From: a virus
Direction: 5' to 3' (one strand)
DNA length: 23,573 bases
IMG/VR virus record: IMGVR_UViG_3300004463_000192
Span: 1 to 23,573 of that record
Each line of letters opens with the position of its first letter. Within the stretch, counting starts at the first letter, position 1. Made by a program: the position numbers and the translations under genes. The notes under the pieces are model-generated. The model was given only the letters and a program-made list of their open reading frames with translations, was not told where the DNA came from and did not search any database. Below, piece after piece: positions 6,849 to 14,422 of the stretch.

Positions 6849-7864
6849 GCAGCTTGACTCGTTGGCTACAGCAGATAACGAAGCGGTGGCGGACGCCGAT
6901 TGGAAGCCGTAAGCGGGCGGCATGGTCCGGTCAGCGCCATTTCATCATGATGCACTTTGAAAAAACGGATATTGACCGCTTTGACCCGACGCACATTAGC
7001 TACGATCCTACCTTTTTCGGGGAGTTCGACGGGTTTGTATTCGGGCATGTGGGCTACAAAAACAATATCGTTCTCTCCCTAATCGCATCGGGTAAGCGGT
7101 TTTTCTCTTACCATCTAATGCTGTGCTATCCGCGCACGGACGAGGTAGGCGGGGGGAGCGCGTGGCTTGATTGGTGGCATTCGGTGGTCCAGTTAGGCCA
7201 GAACGCGCGGATGGTGGTAGGCGGGCTCATTGGGTACATGCGGGGCTTCTACAGCGGGCCCCCGACCTGCGAGCATCGCGAGTTTGTGGATTGGGCCAAG
7301 GTCACTAACACTATCCGGCAGTCCATTGTTAACCAGCTTTGGTTTCTGCGCCCGTGGGGCGGGATGTTTTTTGACCTGTCATGGCAGCGGCCGGAGGAAT
7401 TCTACTTTTTCTTTTGTGATGCGAGCACCCCGCCGGATGCTTACGGGTGCGAGCCGTGTGCTACGGGGTTGCCGGTATCGTCCTACACGACAAACGACGC
7501 CTACCAGGCGAGCGTTAGGGACTTCTGGCAGAAGGCACAGCAGGAAGCCGAGCAACGCGGTACCTATGTGCTCCTGAATGGGAACTTCCGGGACAGTAAC
7601 GGGCAGCCTATGCCGATGCCGATTTACCTGGAAAACTCCGGGCAGCATCCGACCGGGACGCCGTTCTCTACGTTTGCGGCTATCTGGAAAGAAGATTCTC
7701 GGAACGTGCTTTCGATGGTTGTTCCCAATGCACAGTATTTCCCACAGATGGTCGAGGAGTTCCGGGCAAACGGTGGTTGGGTGGCCTTGACCGGGCCGGC
7801 TGCGCAAGATTCGGTCATGCGGGCGCACTATGCGCAGCTCCAGGCGGTGAGGGCGGCGGGCTAG
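6845..7864 (+). CDS. Possible TIM-barrel glycoside-hydrolase-like protein in the neck region
   Basis: The start is taken as the TTG overlapping the preceding TGA, preceded by GGCGGCAGG, giving 339 residues; an ATG at 6947 is an alternative. The sequence reads like an (alpha/beta)8 barrel of the putative glycoside hydrolase GHL15 type: EFDGFVFGHVG (60-70), GKRFFSYHLMLC (83-94), a long Trp-rich loop, RPWGGMFFDLSW (169-180, resembling the 'DGIFFDD' strand end with Asp177), then the helix RDFWQKAQQEAEQRGTYVLL leading to NGNF (245-248). I recognise no standard virion family. It has no signal peptide. A glycan-degrading enzyme carried in the virion or an inactive derivative would both fit. The insertion between gp10-like and terminator genes is unusual. 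The assignment rests on pattern resemblance alone. Confidence 0.35.
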   Translation: MSSLTRWLQQITKRWRTPIGSRKRAAWSGQRHFIMMHFEKTDIDRFDPTHISYDPTFFGEFDGFVFGHVGYKNNIVLSLIASGKRFFSYHLMLCYPRTDEVGGGSAWLDWWHSVVQLGQNARMVVGGLIGYMRGFYSGPPTCEHREFVDWAKVTNTIRQSIVNQLWFLRPWGGMFFDLSWQRPEEFYFFFCDASTPPDAYGCEPCATGLPVSSYTTNDAYQASVRDFWQKAQQEAEQRGTYVLLNGNFRDSNGQPMPMPIYLENSGQHPTGTPFSTFAAIWKEDSRNVLSMVVPNAQYFPQMVEEFRANGGWVALTGPAAQDSVMRAHYAQLQAVRAAG

Positions 7865-7868
7865 CGGC

Positions 7869-8705
7869 ATGGCGTTATTCACGAAGCAAAGCGGGGTTAC
7901 GGACTACACGCCTTCCCGCGCCAATCTGTTCCTCGAGCCAACGCGCAAGTGGTTTATCCGTTTCGAGCGAGCCAATACGGGTGTGGCGCTGGCGGTCAAG
8001 GTTTACGACACGCTAGCCAAGGCGAACGCGGCGGGGGCGGATTGGTCAGCGCAGGGGCAGGTGGGCCTCCCGATTACGAGTACGGATAACACGGTAACGC
8101 TATCGAGCGCGGGTGCTGGTTCCCCGCCCGTCTTTACGGGGGCAACGCTCAACGTGAGCATGACGGCCACGACTTCGACGGGGACGGCGGTATGGCAATG
8201 CGACTTGGGTACGAAGCTCCATCGCGCTGTGCTCATGGTCCATCGGGCAATCGCCGCCAAGATCAGCACGACGGGCGGCTATTTTTTTACGCCCGCACTC
8301 GTGGAGCTTGGCATTAAGCAATGGGAGGAAGTGGCGGCGGGACAGTTTCCCTATGTTGGGATCTATGGCGGGCTAATCAGTTCCGAGCCGGGCGAGATCG
8401 GGGCGGGCGGCTCGTGGCGTTCCGAGTTACAGGTGGGCGGAGTCGCGCACCTAACGAACGTGAACGCCGAGCCGGCGGACGCCAACGCCTTGCTTTTCTA
8501 CCATGATATTAGGCGGGCTGTGCTGAATACCTGGAACGAGGCCTATACGGGCTTACTCGACCCGGACGGTATGCCGGTGGACGAGGTTTCGGTTAGTTCG
8601 GCCGAGCCGGATAAGGGGATTGTGTGGGCGCGTGAGCGGGCTTCTTTGAATTTCATCGTTACCTGCTCGATCCACGAGACGGGTAGCGAGGTCGAGGCGG
8701 GTTAG
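7869..8705 (+). CDS. Probable tail terminator with an extra N-terminal domain
   Basis: The 278-residue product starts four bases after the preceding stop. Residues 1-120 are beta-rich (VALAVKVYDTLAKANAAGAD, VTLSSAGAGSPPVFTGATLN) and unlike known neck proteins to my eye. Residues 125-278 resemble tail terminator (gpU-like) proteins: an early helix (VLMVHRAIAAKI), LLFYHDIRRAVLNTWNE, and a beta end with RASLNFIVTCSIHE. The slot agrees, since the terminator is normally encoded just before the tail tube. Terminators form the ring that stops tube growth and joins the head. If correct, this gene is a fusion or has grown an N-terminal domain, because simple terminators are about 130-160 residues. Confidence comes mainly from position. 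Confidence 0.5.
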   Translation: MALFTKQSGVTDYTPSRANLFLEPTRKWFIRFERANTGVALAVKVYDTLAKANAAGADWSAQGQVGLPITSTDNTVTLSSAGAGSPPVFTGATLNVSMTATTSTGTAVWQCDLGTKLHRAVLMVHRAIAAKISTTGGYFFTPALVELGIKQWEEVAAGQFPYVGIYGGLISSEPGEIGAGGSWRSELQVGGVAHLTNVNAEPADANALLFYHDIRRAVLNTWNEAYTGLLDPDGMPVDEVSVSSAEPDKGIVWARERASLNFIVTCSIHETGSEVEAG

Positions 8706-8731
8706 TAACGTAAAGGACTAGGGGCAATGCG

Positions 8732-8741
8732 GGGCAGGGCA
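8732..8741 (+). promoter_or_regulatory. Start-associated motif copy 2a (GGGCAGGGCA)
   Basis: This is the first of two copies 18 bases apart in the 67-base gap before the tail tube gene. It ends 31 bases before the ATG and is separated from copy 2b by CTAAAAAA. The tail tube is normally one of the most abundant virion proteins, and it is the only gene here with two copies. Confidence 0.55.
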
Positions 8742-8749
8742 CTAAAAAA

Positions 8750-8759
8750 GGGCAGGGCA
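8750..8759 (+). promoter_or_regulatory. Start-associated motif copy 2b (GGGCAGGGCA)
   Basis: This copy ends 13 bases before the ATG at 8773. The spacer GGAACAATGATAG lacks a good Shine-Dalgarno, so the motif or its immediate neighbourhood may contribute to initiation. The first ATG in the spacer (8766) is out of frame. Confidence 0.6.
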
Positions 8760-8772
8760 GGAACAATGATAG

Positions 8773-9846
8773 ATGGCAACCCCGCAGGGTGCAGTATCCA
8801 AACTATTTTTTCGGCCGGAGACAACGTACGGTACGGACTCGATCGGTGCGGGTAGCGCGTCGATTGGATTCCTTAACTACTTTGACCGGGTATCGGTGAA
8901 GTCGGCTAAGACTCCGCTCGACTTCGGCGAAATCTCGGGGCTATCTACGGACTTCTCCGCCTTCGAGGAGGGCGGTATTGACGTGGGGCTCGATATTGAA
9001 TTCGCCATGCGGTATTACGGCGCCCATATTGCCCTAATCGGGCTCGGCATGGGGACGATGGTTACGACCGGCACCATTCCGGTCATTACCCATGCGGCGA
9101 CCTTGCAGGACGCTCTATTCTCGTCAACGTTTAAGTATCAGGTACCCGTGACCAATAACTCGACTTTTAACGAGAATATTCTCACGGGATGCTCCGTACA
9201 GCGAATGACGCTATCGCATCGTGCAGGCGACGTTATGCGGTGCCGGCTCGAAATGCTGGCGAGCGGGCTTACCTATAACTCGGGTTCGATTGCGACTCCC
9301 CCGTCCGCGGCGGGGCGGACGCCTACCGACCCGCTTATCTCGTGGTCGCACAAGGAGAACCTTGCGACTTCAACGGCCGTTATCCGCTCTGGCTTCTCGC
9401 TCGTGGAAATCAATATCCGGTCATGGGAAGTGACGCTAGACAACAAGCTCGAACCTAACTTCCTGATTCAGACGGGCCGATCGGGCGGGCAGCCGCAACG
9501 GTCGGATTTCCGCGAAGTGCGTATGCGGCTCGAGATCGAGCAGAACGCCGGTTGGCGTGAATTCTTGACGGCGTACGGGGATAGCCCCACGGGTACTACG
9601 TCTGACTTTGGCGTCCGGCTTGACTATCAGAGCCCCACGTCGGCGAACGAGGCTTTCCTCGTTCGCGTGTCTAACTGCCGTACGCTTGACGTGCAGCGCA
9701 ACACGGAGACGGCCGGAAAGATGTACCAGCAAGTGGAAATGCGAGGCCACTTCAAGTCGGGTAGCACGAACTTTATCCCGGCACCGCTTGAAGTCACGAT
9801 GAATAACACTAAGGACGTGCCTTACGACGAGGCCCCGCTAGGCTAG
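8773..9846 (+). CDS. Major tail tube protein
   Basis: The 357-residue product starts MATPQGAVSKLFFRPETTYG, like phage tail tube proteins that open with a strand plus an 'ETTYG' turn. The body alternates beta strands typical of the tube fold: GGIDVGLDIEFAMRYYG, STFKYQVPV, GCSVQRMTLSHRAGDVMRCRLEMLASG, WSHKENLAT, FSLVEINIRSWEVTLDNKLEPNF and FREVRMRLEIE. The 'S.N.E..........R.......' segments in the second half match the common LV.S..I.IDN.LE pattern of tube proteins. It would form the hexameric rings of the tail. Position before the chaperone pair and tape measure agrees. It is longer than minimal tube proteins (about 150-250), so a surface-exposed extra domain is possible. Confidence 0.85.
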   Translation: MATPQGAVSKLFFRPETTYGTDSIGAGSASIGFLNYFDRVSVKSAKTPLDFGEISGLSTDFSAFEEGGIDVGLDIEFAMRYYGAHIALIGLGMGTMVTTGTIPVITHAATLQDALFSSTFKYQVPVTNNSTFNENILTGCSVQRMTLSHRAGDVMRCRLEMLASGLTYNSGSIATPPSAAGRTPTDPLISWSHKENLATSTAVIRSGFSLVEINIRSWEVTLDNKLEPNFLIQTGRSGGQPQRSDFREVRMRLEIEQNAGWREFLTAYGDSPTGTTSDFGVRLDYQSPTSANEAFLVRVSNCRTLDVQRNTETAGKMYQQVEMRGHFKSGSTNFIPAPLEVTMNNTKDVPYDEAPLG

Positions 9847-9877
9847 TCCGAACTGGAACCGAGGAGGATCATCCAAA

Positions 9878-10327
9878 ATGGAAACACGCAAGGTTGACCT
9901 GGGTGGCGGATGGCAAGCAACCATCCGCCGCCCTGGGATCTACTGGGTAACGGTGATTGCGGATAAGCACAAGGCGATTGCCCGTCAGTATGGCGAAATG
10001 CCGGCCGAGTCCTTGGAAATCAAGGAGCAGGGTAAGGAGGAGCCGGCATCCGACTTGCCCGATAAGATCACGCTACACCCGGAACATTACCGATTCTGGG
10101 AGGATGAATTGCTCCCGGCGTCCTTGGTCGAAATGCACAAAGACGGGCAATTAGTCCAAACGCCCGCCCTTGCGGACTTGGGACTGGCACGGTTCGGTAA
10201 GCTCTTGGATGCGGTAATGACGCTGATTAATGAGGCCGAGGAGCATCCCAAAAGTGCGGATGATCCGGGCACTCGACAGCGCAACCGCGTTGCAGGTCAT
10301 GCAGCTCGCGAGAAGGCTAGGGCGTGA
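9878..10327 (+). CDS. Tail assembly chaperone (gpG-like, upstream frame)
   Basis: The 149-residue product follows a good ribosome binding site (GAGGAGG, 11 bases before ATG). It opens with KVDLGGGWQATIRRPGIYWVTVIAD, a beta N-terminus common in these chaperones, followed by a charged helical part (PASLVEMHKD, LGLARFGKLLDAVMTLINEAEE). The terminal residues past about 124 (KSADDPGTRQRNRVAGHAAREKARA) look like readthrough without homology signature, as expected when most of the biology lies in a frameshifted product. A second frame overlaps it by 98 bases, the arrangement seen for lambda gpG/gpGT. The chaperone binds the tape measure before tube polymerisation. Confidence 0.7.
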   Translation: METRKVDLGGGWQATIRRPGIYWVTVIADKHKAIARQYGEMPAESLEIKEQGKEEPASDLPDKITLHPEHYRFWEDELLPASLVEMHKDGQLVQTPALADLGLARFGKLLDAVMTLINEAEEHPKSADDPGTRQRNRVAGHAAREKARA

Positions 10328-10508
10328 CCCGCTCGAGATCCTCGAGGACGACCCGGCACGGGTATACGCACAAATAACGCTTATGTCCCGTGCTCACGAT
10401 GAATGGGCCCGGCAGGTTAACGAGATCGTAAGCGAAATGGCAAAGGAAGGACAGGGCGGGATGTGCTCGGCACACCTTCTATTGCCGGTGCTTGAGAATC
10501 TTTGGTAG
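10230..10508 (+). CDS. Tail assembly chaperone (gpT-like, downstream frame, reached by frameshift)
   Basis: The frame is open from 10227 to TAG 10506-10508 and its own ATGs (10230, 10260) have no recognisable ribosome binding site, so it is most likely translated as an extension of the upstream chaperone. It reads MQLARRLGRDPLEILEDDPARVYAQITLMSRAHDEWAR, which resembles the usual C-terminal module of tail chaperones (L.R..G.....L......E.......L...A). It lies in the +1 frame relative to 9878. At 10247-10253 the sequence CCC AAA A could allow a +1 slip at CCC (or -2), which would give a 209-residue fusion: 124 residues, then 85 beginning KVRMIRALDS. The direction of slip is opposite to the usual -1. 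Confidence 0.65.
   Translation: MRPRSIPKVRMIRALDSATALQVMQLARRLGRDPLEILEDDPARVYAQITLMSRAHDEWARQVNEIVSEMAKEGQGGMCSAHLLLPVLENLW
10247..10253 (+). other. Candidate programmed frameshift site CCCAAAA
   Basis: This heptamer is at the point where both chaperone frames are open (10227-10327). The upstream frame reads CCC AAA AGT; a +1 shift at CCC reads the downstream frame from 10251 (AAA GTG CGG). CCC is a classical +1-prone codon. Other slip points within the overlap cannot be excluded. Confidence 0.45.
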
Positions 10509-10517
10509 GGCAGGGCA
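10508..10517 (+). promoter_or_regulatory. Start-associated motif copy 3 (GGGCAGGGCA)
   Basis: The motif begins at the last base of the chaperone stop codon and ends 14 bases before the TTG start of the tape measure gene. The spacer GGTAGCGGGATCGG has only a weak purine run. Confidence 0.6.
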
Positions 10518-10531
10518 GGTAGCGGGATCGG

Positions 10532-13500
10532 TTGCCGGATCTTGAGATTAGGGTAAGTGCCCTATCCGATCAGGCGGTAAGGAATCTCGGATCGGTGGAG
10601 CGGCAGTTAGGCCGCACCACGAACGAGGTTAAGAAGCTTGACCAGGCGACGGCCACGGCGGGCAAGTCCGTTAACGGGTTTGCTCAGATTGGGGCTAAGG
10701 GCTTTGCCGATCTTGGTAACTCCGCGCAGAAGTCGCTAGCCGGCGTCAAGGAACTGTCTAAAAATATCCAAGGGCTAGTACAGGCGACTGCCGGGTTATT
10801 CATTATCCAACAGTCGATTCAGTTCCTACGCCAGTTCTCGGATGCTGTGGTCTCCACGGTTTCGGCTGTGGTCAAGCTCGGGGACCAGCTAGACGCCGTA
10901 TCCGCCCGCACCGGCGTTAGTGTCCAAACGCTCTCCGCTCTCAAGTTCGCCGCCGAGCAAACAGATACTAGTTTCGAGACGCTAGCGACTGGCGTACGCC
11001 GGTTGCAGGTGGCGTTGGTCGAAGCGGCTTCCAAGTCGGACAGCGAAGCCGCTAAGGCATTCGCCAAGATCGGCGTTAGCGCCACAAACTCCGCCGGTCA
11101 GATACGGGACGTGGCGGATGCGCTCCCGTCGATTGCCGAAGGTATCCGCAATCTAGGATCGGACGCCGAGCAGACGGCAGCCGCGGTGGCGCTCTTTGGC
11201 CGGTCGGGGCAAGAGCTCGTACCGTTTTTGCAGACGGGTGCGGCCGGCATGGCCGAAATGACGAACCAGGCGCAACGGCTTGGTGCGGTGCTCTCGCCCG
11301 AAGTGGCCCGGGCGGCATCCGATCTAGATAACTCGCTTAAGCAATTGAATACGGCGCTCGAGGCGATGAAGCGGGAGATTATCGCACCGCTTCTTGGGCC
11401 TTTGAATCAGTTGGCACAGAGCTTTATCACGCTCTCCGTTGCGTCCCGTACGCTTGGCGAATCGACTCCCGGGGAGGCGTTCCTAAGTGCCTTCACCCGC
11501 ACGCTGAGCATATTCCCGCCTTTCCGTGATGCGTTAAACCTGATCCAGCTCGGGTACAACAAAATCACAGAGGAGGCGGATAAGGCTGCGCAAGCGATGC
11601 AGCGGGCGGCGAATGCCGCGGCGGGCTCGAGCAACATTGGCGCCCTGCGATTGCAGGAGCAGGCGGGTCAGTCCCGCACGACCGAGACGATTAACGTCCG
11701 GGCGCCGCTTCCCACGACGGGCGGTACCGCCCCGGGGCTTACGGCACAGCAACTATTGGCGCTCGAGAACGCCATCCGGTCGAGTGTCGGGGTAGCGCAG
11801 ATCGGGACGGGGCAGCGGCAGATCCCGATCAATATTGACGACTCAGGACTTAGGGCGCAGGAGGAAGCTTGGCGCCGGGTCATGGGGTTGCAAAAGGATG
11901 CCGCTACCGCCGTCGAGGATACAAATAAGGCGGTCGAGCGGTTGGGGCCGATTCTCCGCGGGGTGCATGGGGTCTTTGATGATCTTGGCGACGTGGCCCA
12001 AGCTACCCAATCGCGGATTTTGGCAGTCATTTCTGCCTTTGGGCAGCTCGCCACGTCCTTAGTCGAGCTCGTGCGGAATATCGGAAACGCGAGTGCAGGG
12101 GCGGGGAGTGGTGGCGGTGGCGGGCTCGGCGGCTTCCTTGGCGATCTATTCGGCGGGCTGACGGGCCTGGGTTCGACGGTCGAGAACGCGACGGCTACGG
12201 GTGTCCAGGCGGGGATTGATAACTCGGTTGGCGTCCGGGTGCAGACGGCTACCTTCCCGGCTCTACGGGTGGAGACGCCTGCCGCTATCCCGGTCACGGT
12301 GCCGCGTATCCAGGTCGAGCCGATTCCCCCGGTTCAGGTGCAGGTGCCGCGGGTAACGGTAGACGTGCCGCGTACGGTGCTCGTTGCGCCGATCCAGGTA
12401 CAGACTCCCCGGCCGATCCCGATTGAAGTTCCGACGATTCAGGTAGAGCCGATCCCGCCGGTGACGGTGCAAGTCCCGCGGGTGGTGGCGGACGTGCCCC
12501 GGACTATCGACGTGCCGCCGGTCAGGGTGGACGCGCCACGGTCTATCCCGCTGGAAGTGCCCCGCATCCAGGTCGAGCCTATCCCGCCCGTCCAGGTCCA
12601 GGTTCCACGGGTAGGCGTGGACGTGCCCCGAACGATCGAAGTTTCGGCGCCCACAGTGCAGGTCAATGCGCCCCGGTCGATTCCGGTAGACGCGCCCCGG
12701 ATCGAAGTCGAGCCCGTGGTATTGCCCCGCCTGGCCGTAGACGTGCCGCGGCTAGCCGTGGAAGCCCCCGCGATAGCCCTTAGCGTTCCTAGGCTGACCG
12801 TAGAGGCGCCCGAAATCAGTGTCCCTGACCTGGCCCTTACCGCCCCCGATCTACGCCTTGAGGCGCCCGACCTGACGCTACAGGCGCCACCGCTCGAGCT
12901 TGAGGCCCCGGACTTACGGCTACAGGCGCCGAACCTGCAATTACAGGCACCGGACCTGAACGTCCAGGTGCCGGACTTGCGGGTGAGTGCCCCTGACTTG
13001 CGGCTCGAGGCGCCCGATCTCCGGCTGGATGCGCCCGACCTGCGGCTTGAAGCCCCGGACCTGCGCATACCGCCGGTATCGGTCACGGTGCCGACGATCC
13101 CGGTAGACGCGCCACGCTCAATCCGGGTGGACGTGCCGGAATTGAAGGCGCCGACGATCCCGCCGCTCAGGGTCCAGGCTACCCCGCTCCGGGTGAACGC
13201 TCCACGGTCGATACCGCTGGATGTGCCGGCACTCAGGGTCACGGCTCCTGACCTGGCTGTGAGTATGCCGGACTTGACGCTTACCGCCCCCGACTTGGCA
13301 CTCACCGCCCCGGACTTGCAGCTTAGGGCTCCTGACTTGGAGCTCAAGGCGCCTAAGAATCTGGCCCTTACCGCCCCTGATTTGGAATTAAAGGCGCCGG
13401 ACGTGAACGTCTCGATGCCGGATTTTGAAGCGGGCACGGCGATTATTAACCGCGCGTCTAACAATATCCTGCGTGCCGGCAATCTGTTTGCGGCGTCAGC

Positions 13501-14422
13501 CCGAAGGATCGAAAGCCAACGGCTAGCCCCAAGCGGGAGGCGGTTGGTTGACAACCCGGACGGGACCGTATCGTCAGAGCGAACCGTTACGGTTACATCG
13601 GACGAGATCAATAGAGGCCGCCCTACAAATATTCCGACAATGTTCGGAGGCGTAGAGTTAGGCGTCGAGGATGCGATACGCAGGATCATTGCCGCTGGTG
13701 GCCGCGATCCAGAAACCGGCCGGCAGCTCGAGGCGTTCAATTCGATTGAGGAAGCGGTCAAGGCTGCGCAAGAGCGTTCGGACAATATCGGAAAGTCCCT
13801 AGACAGGTTTTCCGGCAAGGCTGATTTTTCGGACGTTCGGAGCGGAGCATCTAGCACCGCGGAAAAGCTCCCATCGCTGGCTGGCCGTCTAGCGCGCATC
13901 GGTGCCGGGCTTCTTGGCGCTATCCCCGCCCTGGCAACGTTCGGCGGGATCGTGACCAATCTCCTATCCCGGGCGAACGACGTAGCCCGGGAGCGGGTGG
14001 CGGCATTCCGTAACGACTTCCAGAGCGAGCGCGCAGCCGGCGGCGGGCCCAATCTCGCATCCGCTCTCCGGCTCCAACAGCAACGCGGGTTTATCGAGCG
14101 TGTGCTGACTCCCGGTAGCGGGCCTGCCGGGATGTTCTTTGCCCCGGCGTCGGCGGGGATCACCGCCCCGAACGTGACGAGCTTCCCGCGCGATCTACCG
14201 TTCAATGTCAATGCTCCGGGGGGCCCGCAATTGGACCTGCCGCGGTTCAATCTCGGCCGGTTGAACTTCCCCCGCCCTAACCGCATTGACTTGCCTTCCC
14301 CGCGTACCGAGATCCACGTCAATACGCAGATGATGGATACCCGCGGCGGTCAAGAATACTTCTCGTCCCAAGAGTTCCGTAACGCTATGGCCTTCGCTCA
14401 GGACGTACGGGGAGGCCGGTAG
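10532..14422 (+). CDS. Tape measure protein with a long Pro-rich beta-type repeat block
   Basis: The 1296-residue product starts at a TTG (LEIRVSALSDQAVRNLGSVERQ, the usual tape measure opening). Residues 1-390 are helical and carry the phage tape measure core: an amphipathic segment AGLFIIQQSIQFLRQF, LGDQLDAVSARTGVSVQTLSALKFAAEQTDTSFETL, a further L..A...LG...S block, and EAMKREIIAPLLGPLN. A Gly-rich stretch (about 525-550) precedes residues 570-968, three 43-45-residue units and then two runs of LxLxAPD heptads. The C-terminus (about 975-1296) returns to helical, with one strongly hydrophobic segment (ARIGAGLLGAIPALATFGGIVTNLL). Tape measures set tail length and help DNA passage. The repeat block would alter length per residue if extended. 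The reading frame is unbroken through the repeats. Confidence 0.92.
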   Translation: MPDLEIRVSALSDQAVRNLGSVERQLGRTTNEVKKLDQATATAGKSVNGFAQIGAKGFADLGNSAQKSLAGVKELSKNIQGLVQATAGLFIIQQSIQFLRQFSDAVVSTVSAVVKLGDQLDAVSARTGVSVQTLSALKFAAEQTDTSFETLATGVRRLQVALVEAASKSDSEAAKAFAKIGVSATNSAGQIRDVADALPSIAEGIRNLGSDAEQTAAAVALFGRSGQELVPFLQTGAAGMAEMTNQAQRLGAVLSPEVARAASDLDNSLKQLNTALEAMKREIIAPLLGPLNQLAQSFITLSVASRTLGESTPGEAFLSAFTRTLSIFPPFRDALNLIQLGYNKITEEADKAAQAMQRAANAAAGSSNIGALRLQEQAGQSRTTETINVRAPLPTTGGTAPGLTAQQLLALENAIRSSVGVAQIGTGQRQIPINIDDSGLRAQEEAWRRVMGLQKDAATAVEDTNKAVERLGPILRGVHGVFDDLGDVAQATQSRILAVISAFGQLATSLVELVRNIGNASAGAGSGGGGGLGGFLGDLFGGLTGLGSTVENATATGVQAGIDNSVGVRVQTATFPALRVETPAAIPVTVPRIQVEPIPPVQVQVPRVTVDVPRTVLVAPIQVQTPRPIPIEVPTIQVEPIPPVTVQVPRVVADVPRTIDVPPVRVDAPRSIPLEVPRIQVEPIPPVQVQVPRVGVDVPRTIEVSAPTVQVNAPRSIPVDAPRIEVEPVVLPRLAVDVPRLAVEAPAIALSVPRLTVEAPEISVPDLALTAPDLRLEAPDLTLQAPPLELEAPDLRLQAPNLQLQAPDLNVQVPDLRVSAPDLRLEAPDLRLDAPDLRLEAPDLRIPPVSVTVPTIPVDAPRSIRVDVPELKAPTIPPLRVQATPLRVNAPRSIPLDVPALRVTAPDLAVSMPDLTLTAPDLALTAPDLQLRAPDLELKAPKNLALTAPDLELKAPDVNVSMPDFEAGTAIINRASNNILRAGNLFAASARRIESQRLAPSGRRLVDNPDGTVSSERTVTVTSDEINRGRPTNIPTMFGGVELGVEDAIRRIIAAGGRDPETGRQLEAFNSIEEAVKAAQERSDNIGKSLDRFSGKADFSDVRSGASSTAEKLPSLAGRLARIGAGLLGAIPALATFGGIVTNLLSRANDVARERVAAFRNDFQSERAAGGGPNLASALRLQQQRGFIERVLTPGSGPAGMFFAPASAGITAPNVTSFPRDLPFNVNAPGGPQLDLPRFNLGRLNFPRPNRIDLPSPRTEIHVNTQMMDTRGGQEYFSSQEFRNAMAFAQDVRGGR
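12305..12697 (+). repeat. Three tandem 43/43/45-residue repeats in the tape measure
   Basis: Units begin at 12305, 12434 and 12563 with R/T-IQVEPIPPV and contain QVQVPRV, DVPRT and APRSIP-type segments in the same order (129, 129 and 135 bases). Residues are about 592-722. A fourth, degraded start (RIEVEP) lies at 12698. Confidence 0.85.
12830..13060 (+). repeat. Eleven consecutive LxLxAPD heptads in the tape measure
   Basis: Residues 767-843 are an unbroken run of 7-residue units of consensus L-x-L-x-A-P-D, such as LRLEAPD, LTLQAPP, LQLQAPD and LRLDAPD. Identical residues are written with different codons in neighbouring units, so the repeat is kept at protein level. Confidence 0.9.
13232..13423 (+). 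repeat. Second run of nine LxLxAPD-type heptads, one residue out of register
   Basis: Residues 901-964 are nine heptads (LRVTAPD, LAVSMPD, LTLTAPD and so on) with one extra Asn (943) between the sixth and seventh. A non-heptad spacer rich in PRSI.LDVP connects this run to the first. Confidence 0.85.

Noticed and set aside
8727-8850. Small frame starting MRGRALKKGRAGT through the two motif copies
   Set aside because: It arises from the repeated motif itself and overlaps the tail tube start; no ribosome binding site.
10442-10456. GGACAGGGCG inside the downstream chaperone frame as another motif copy
   Set aside because: Last base differs, it is in coding sequence and no start lies at the 13-15-base distance.
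12439-14322. 627-residue open frame on the minus strand opposite the tape measure
   Set aside because: It is composed of SGASSRRSGA-type low complexity created by the codons of the LxLxAPD repeats; a shadow, with no start signal or family.
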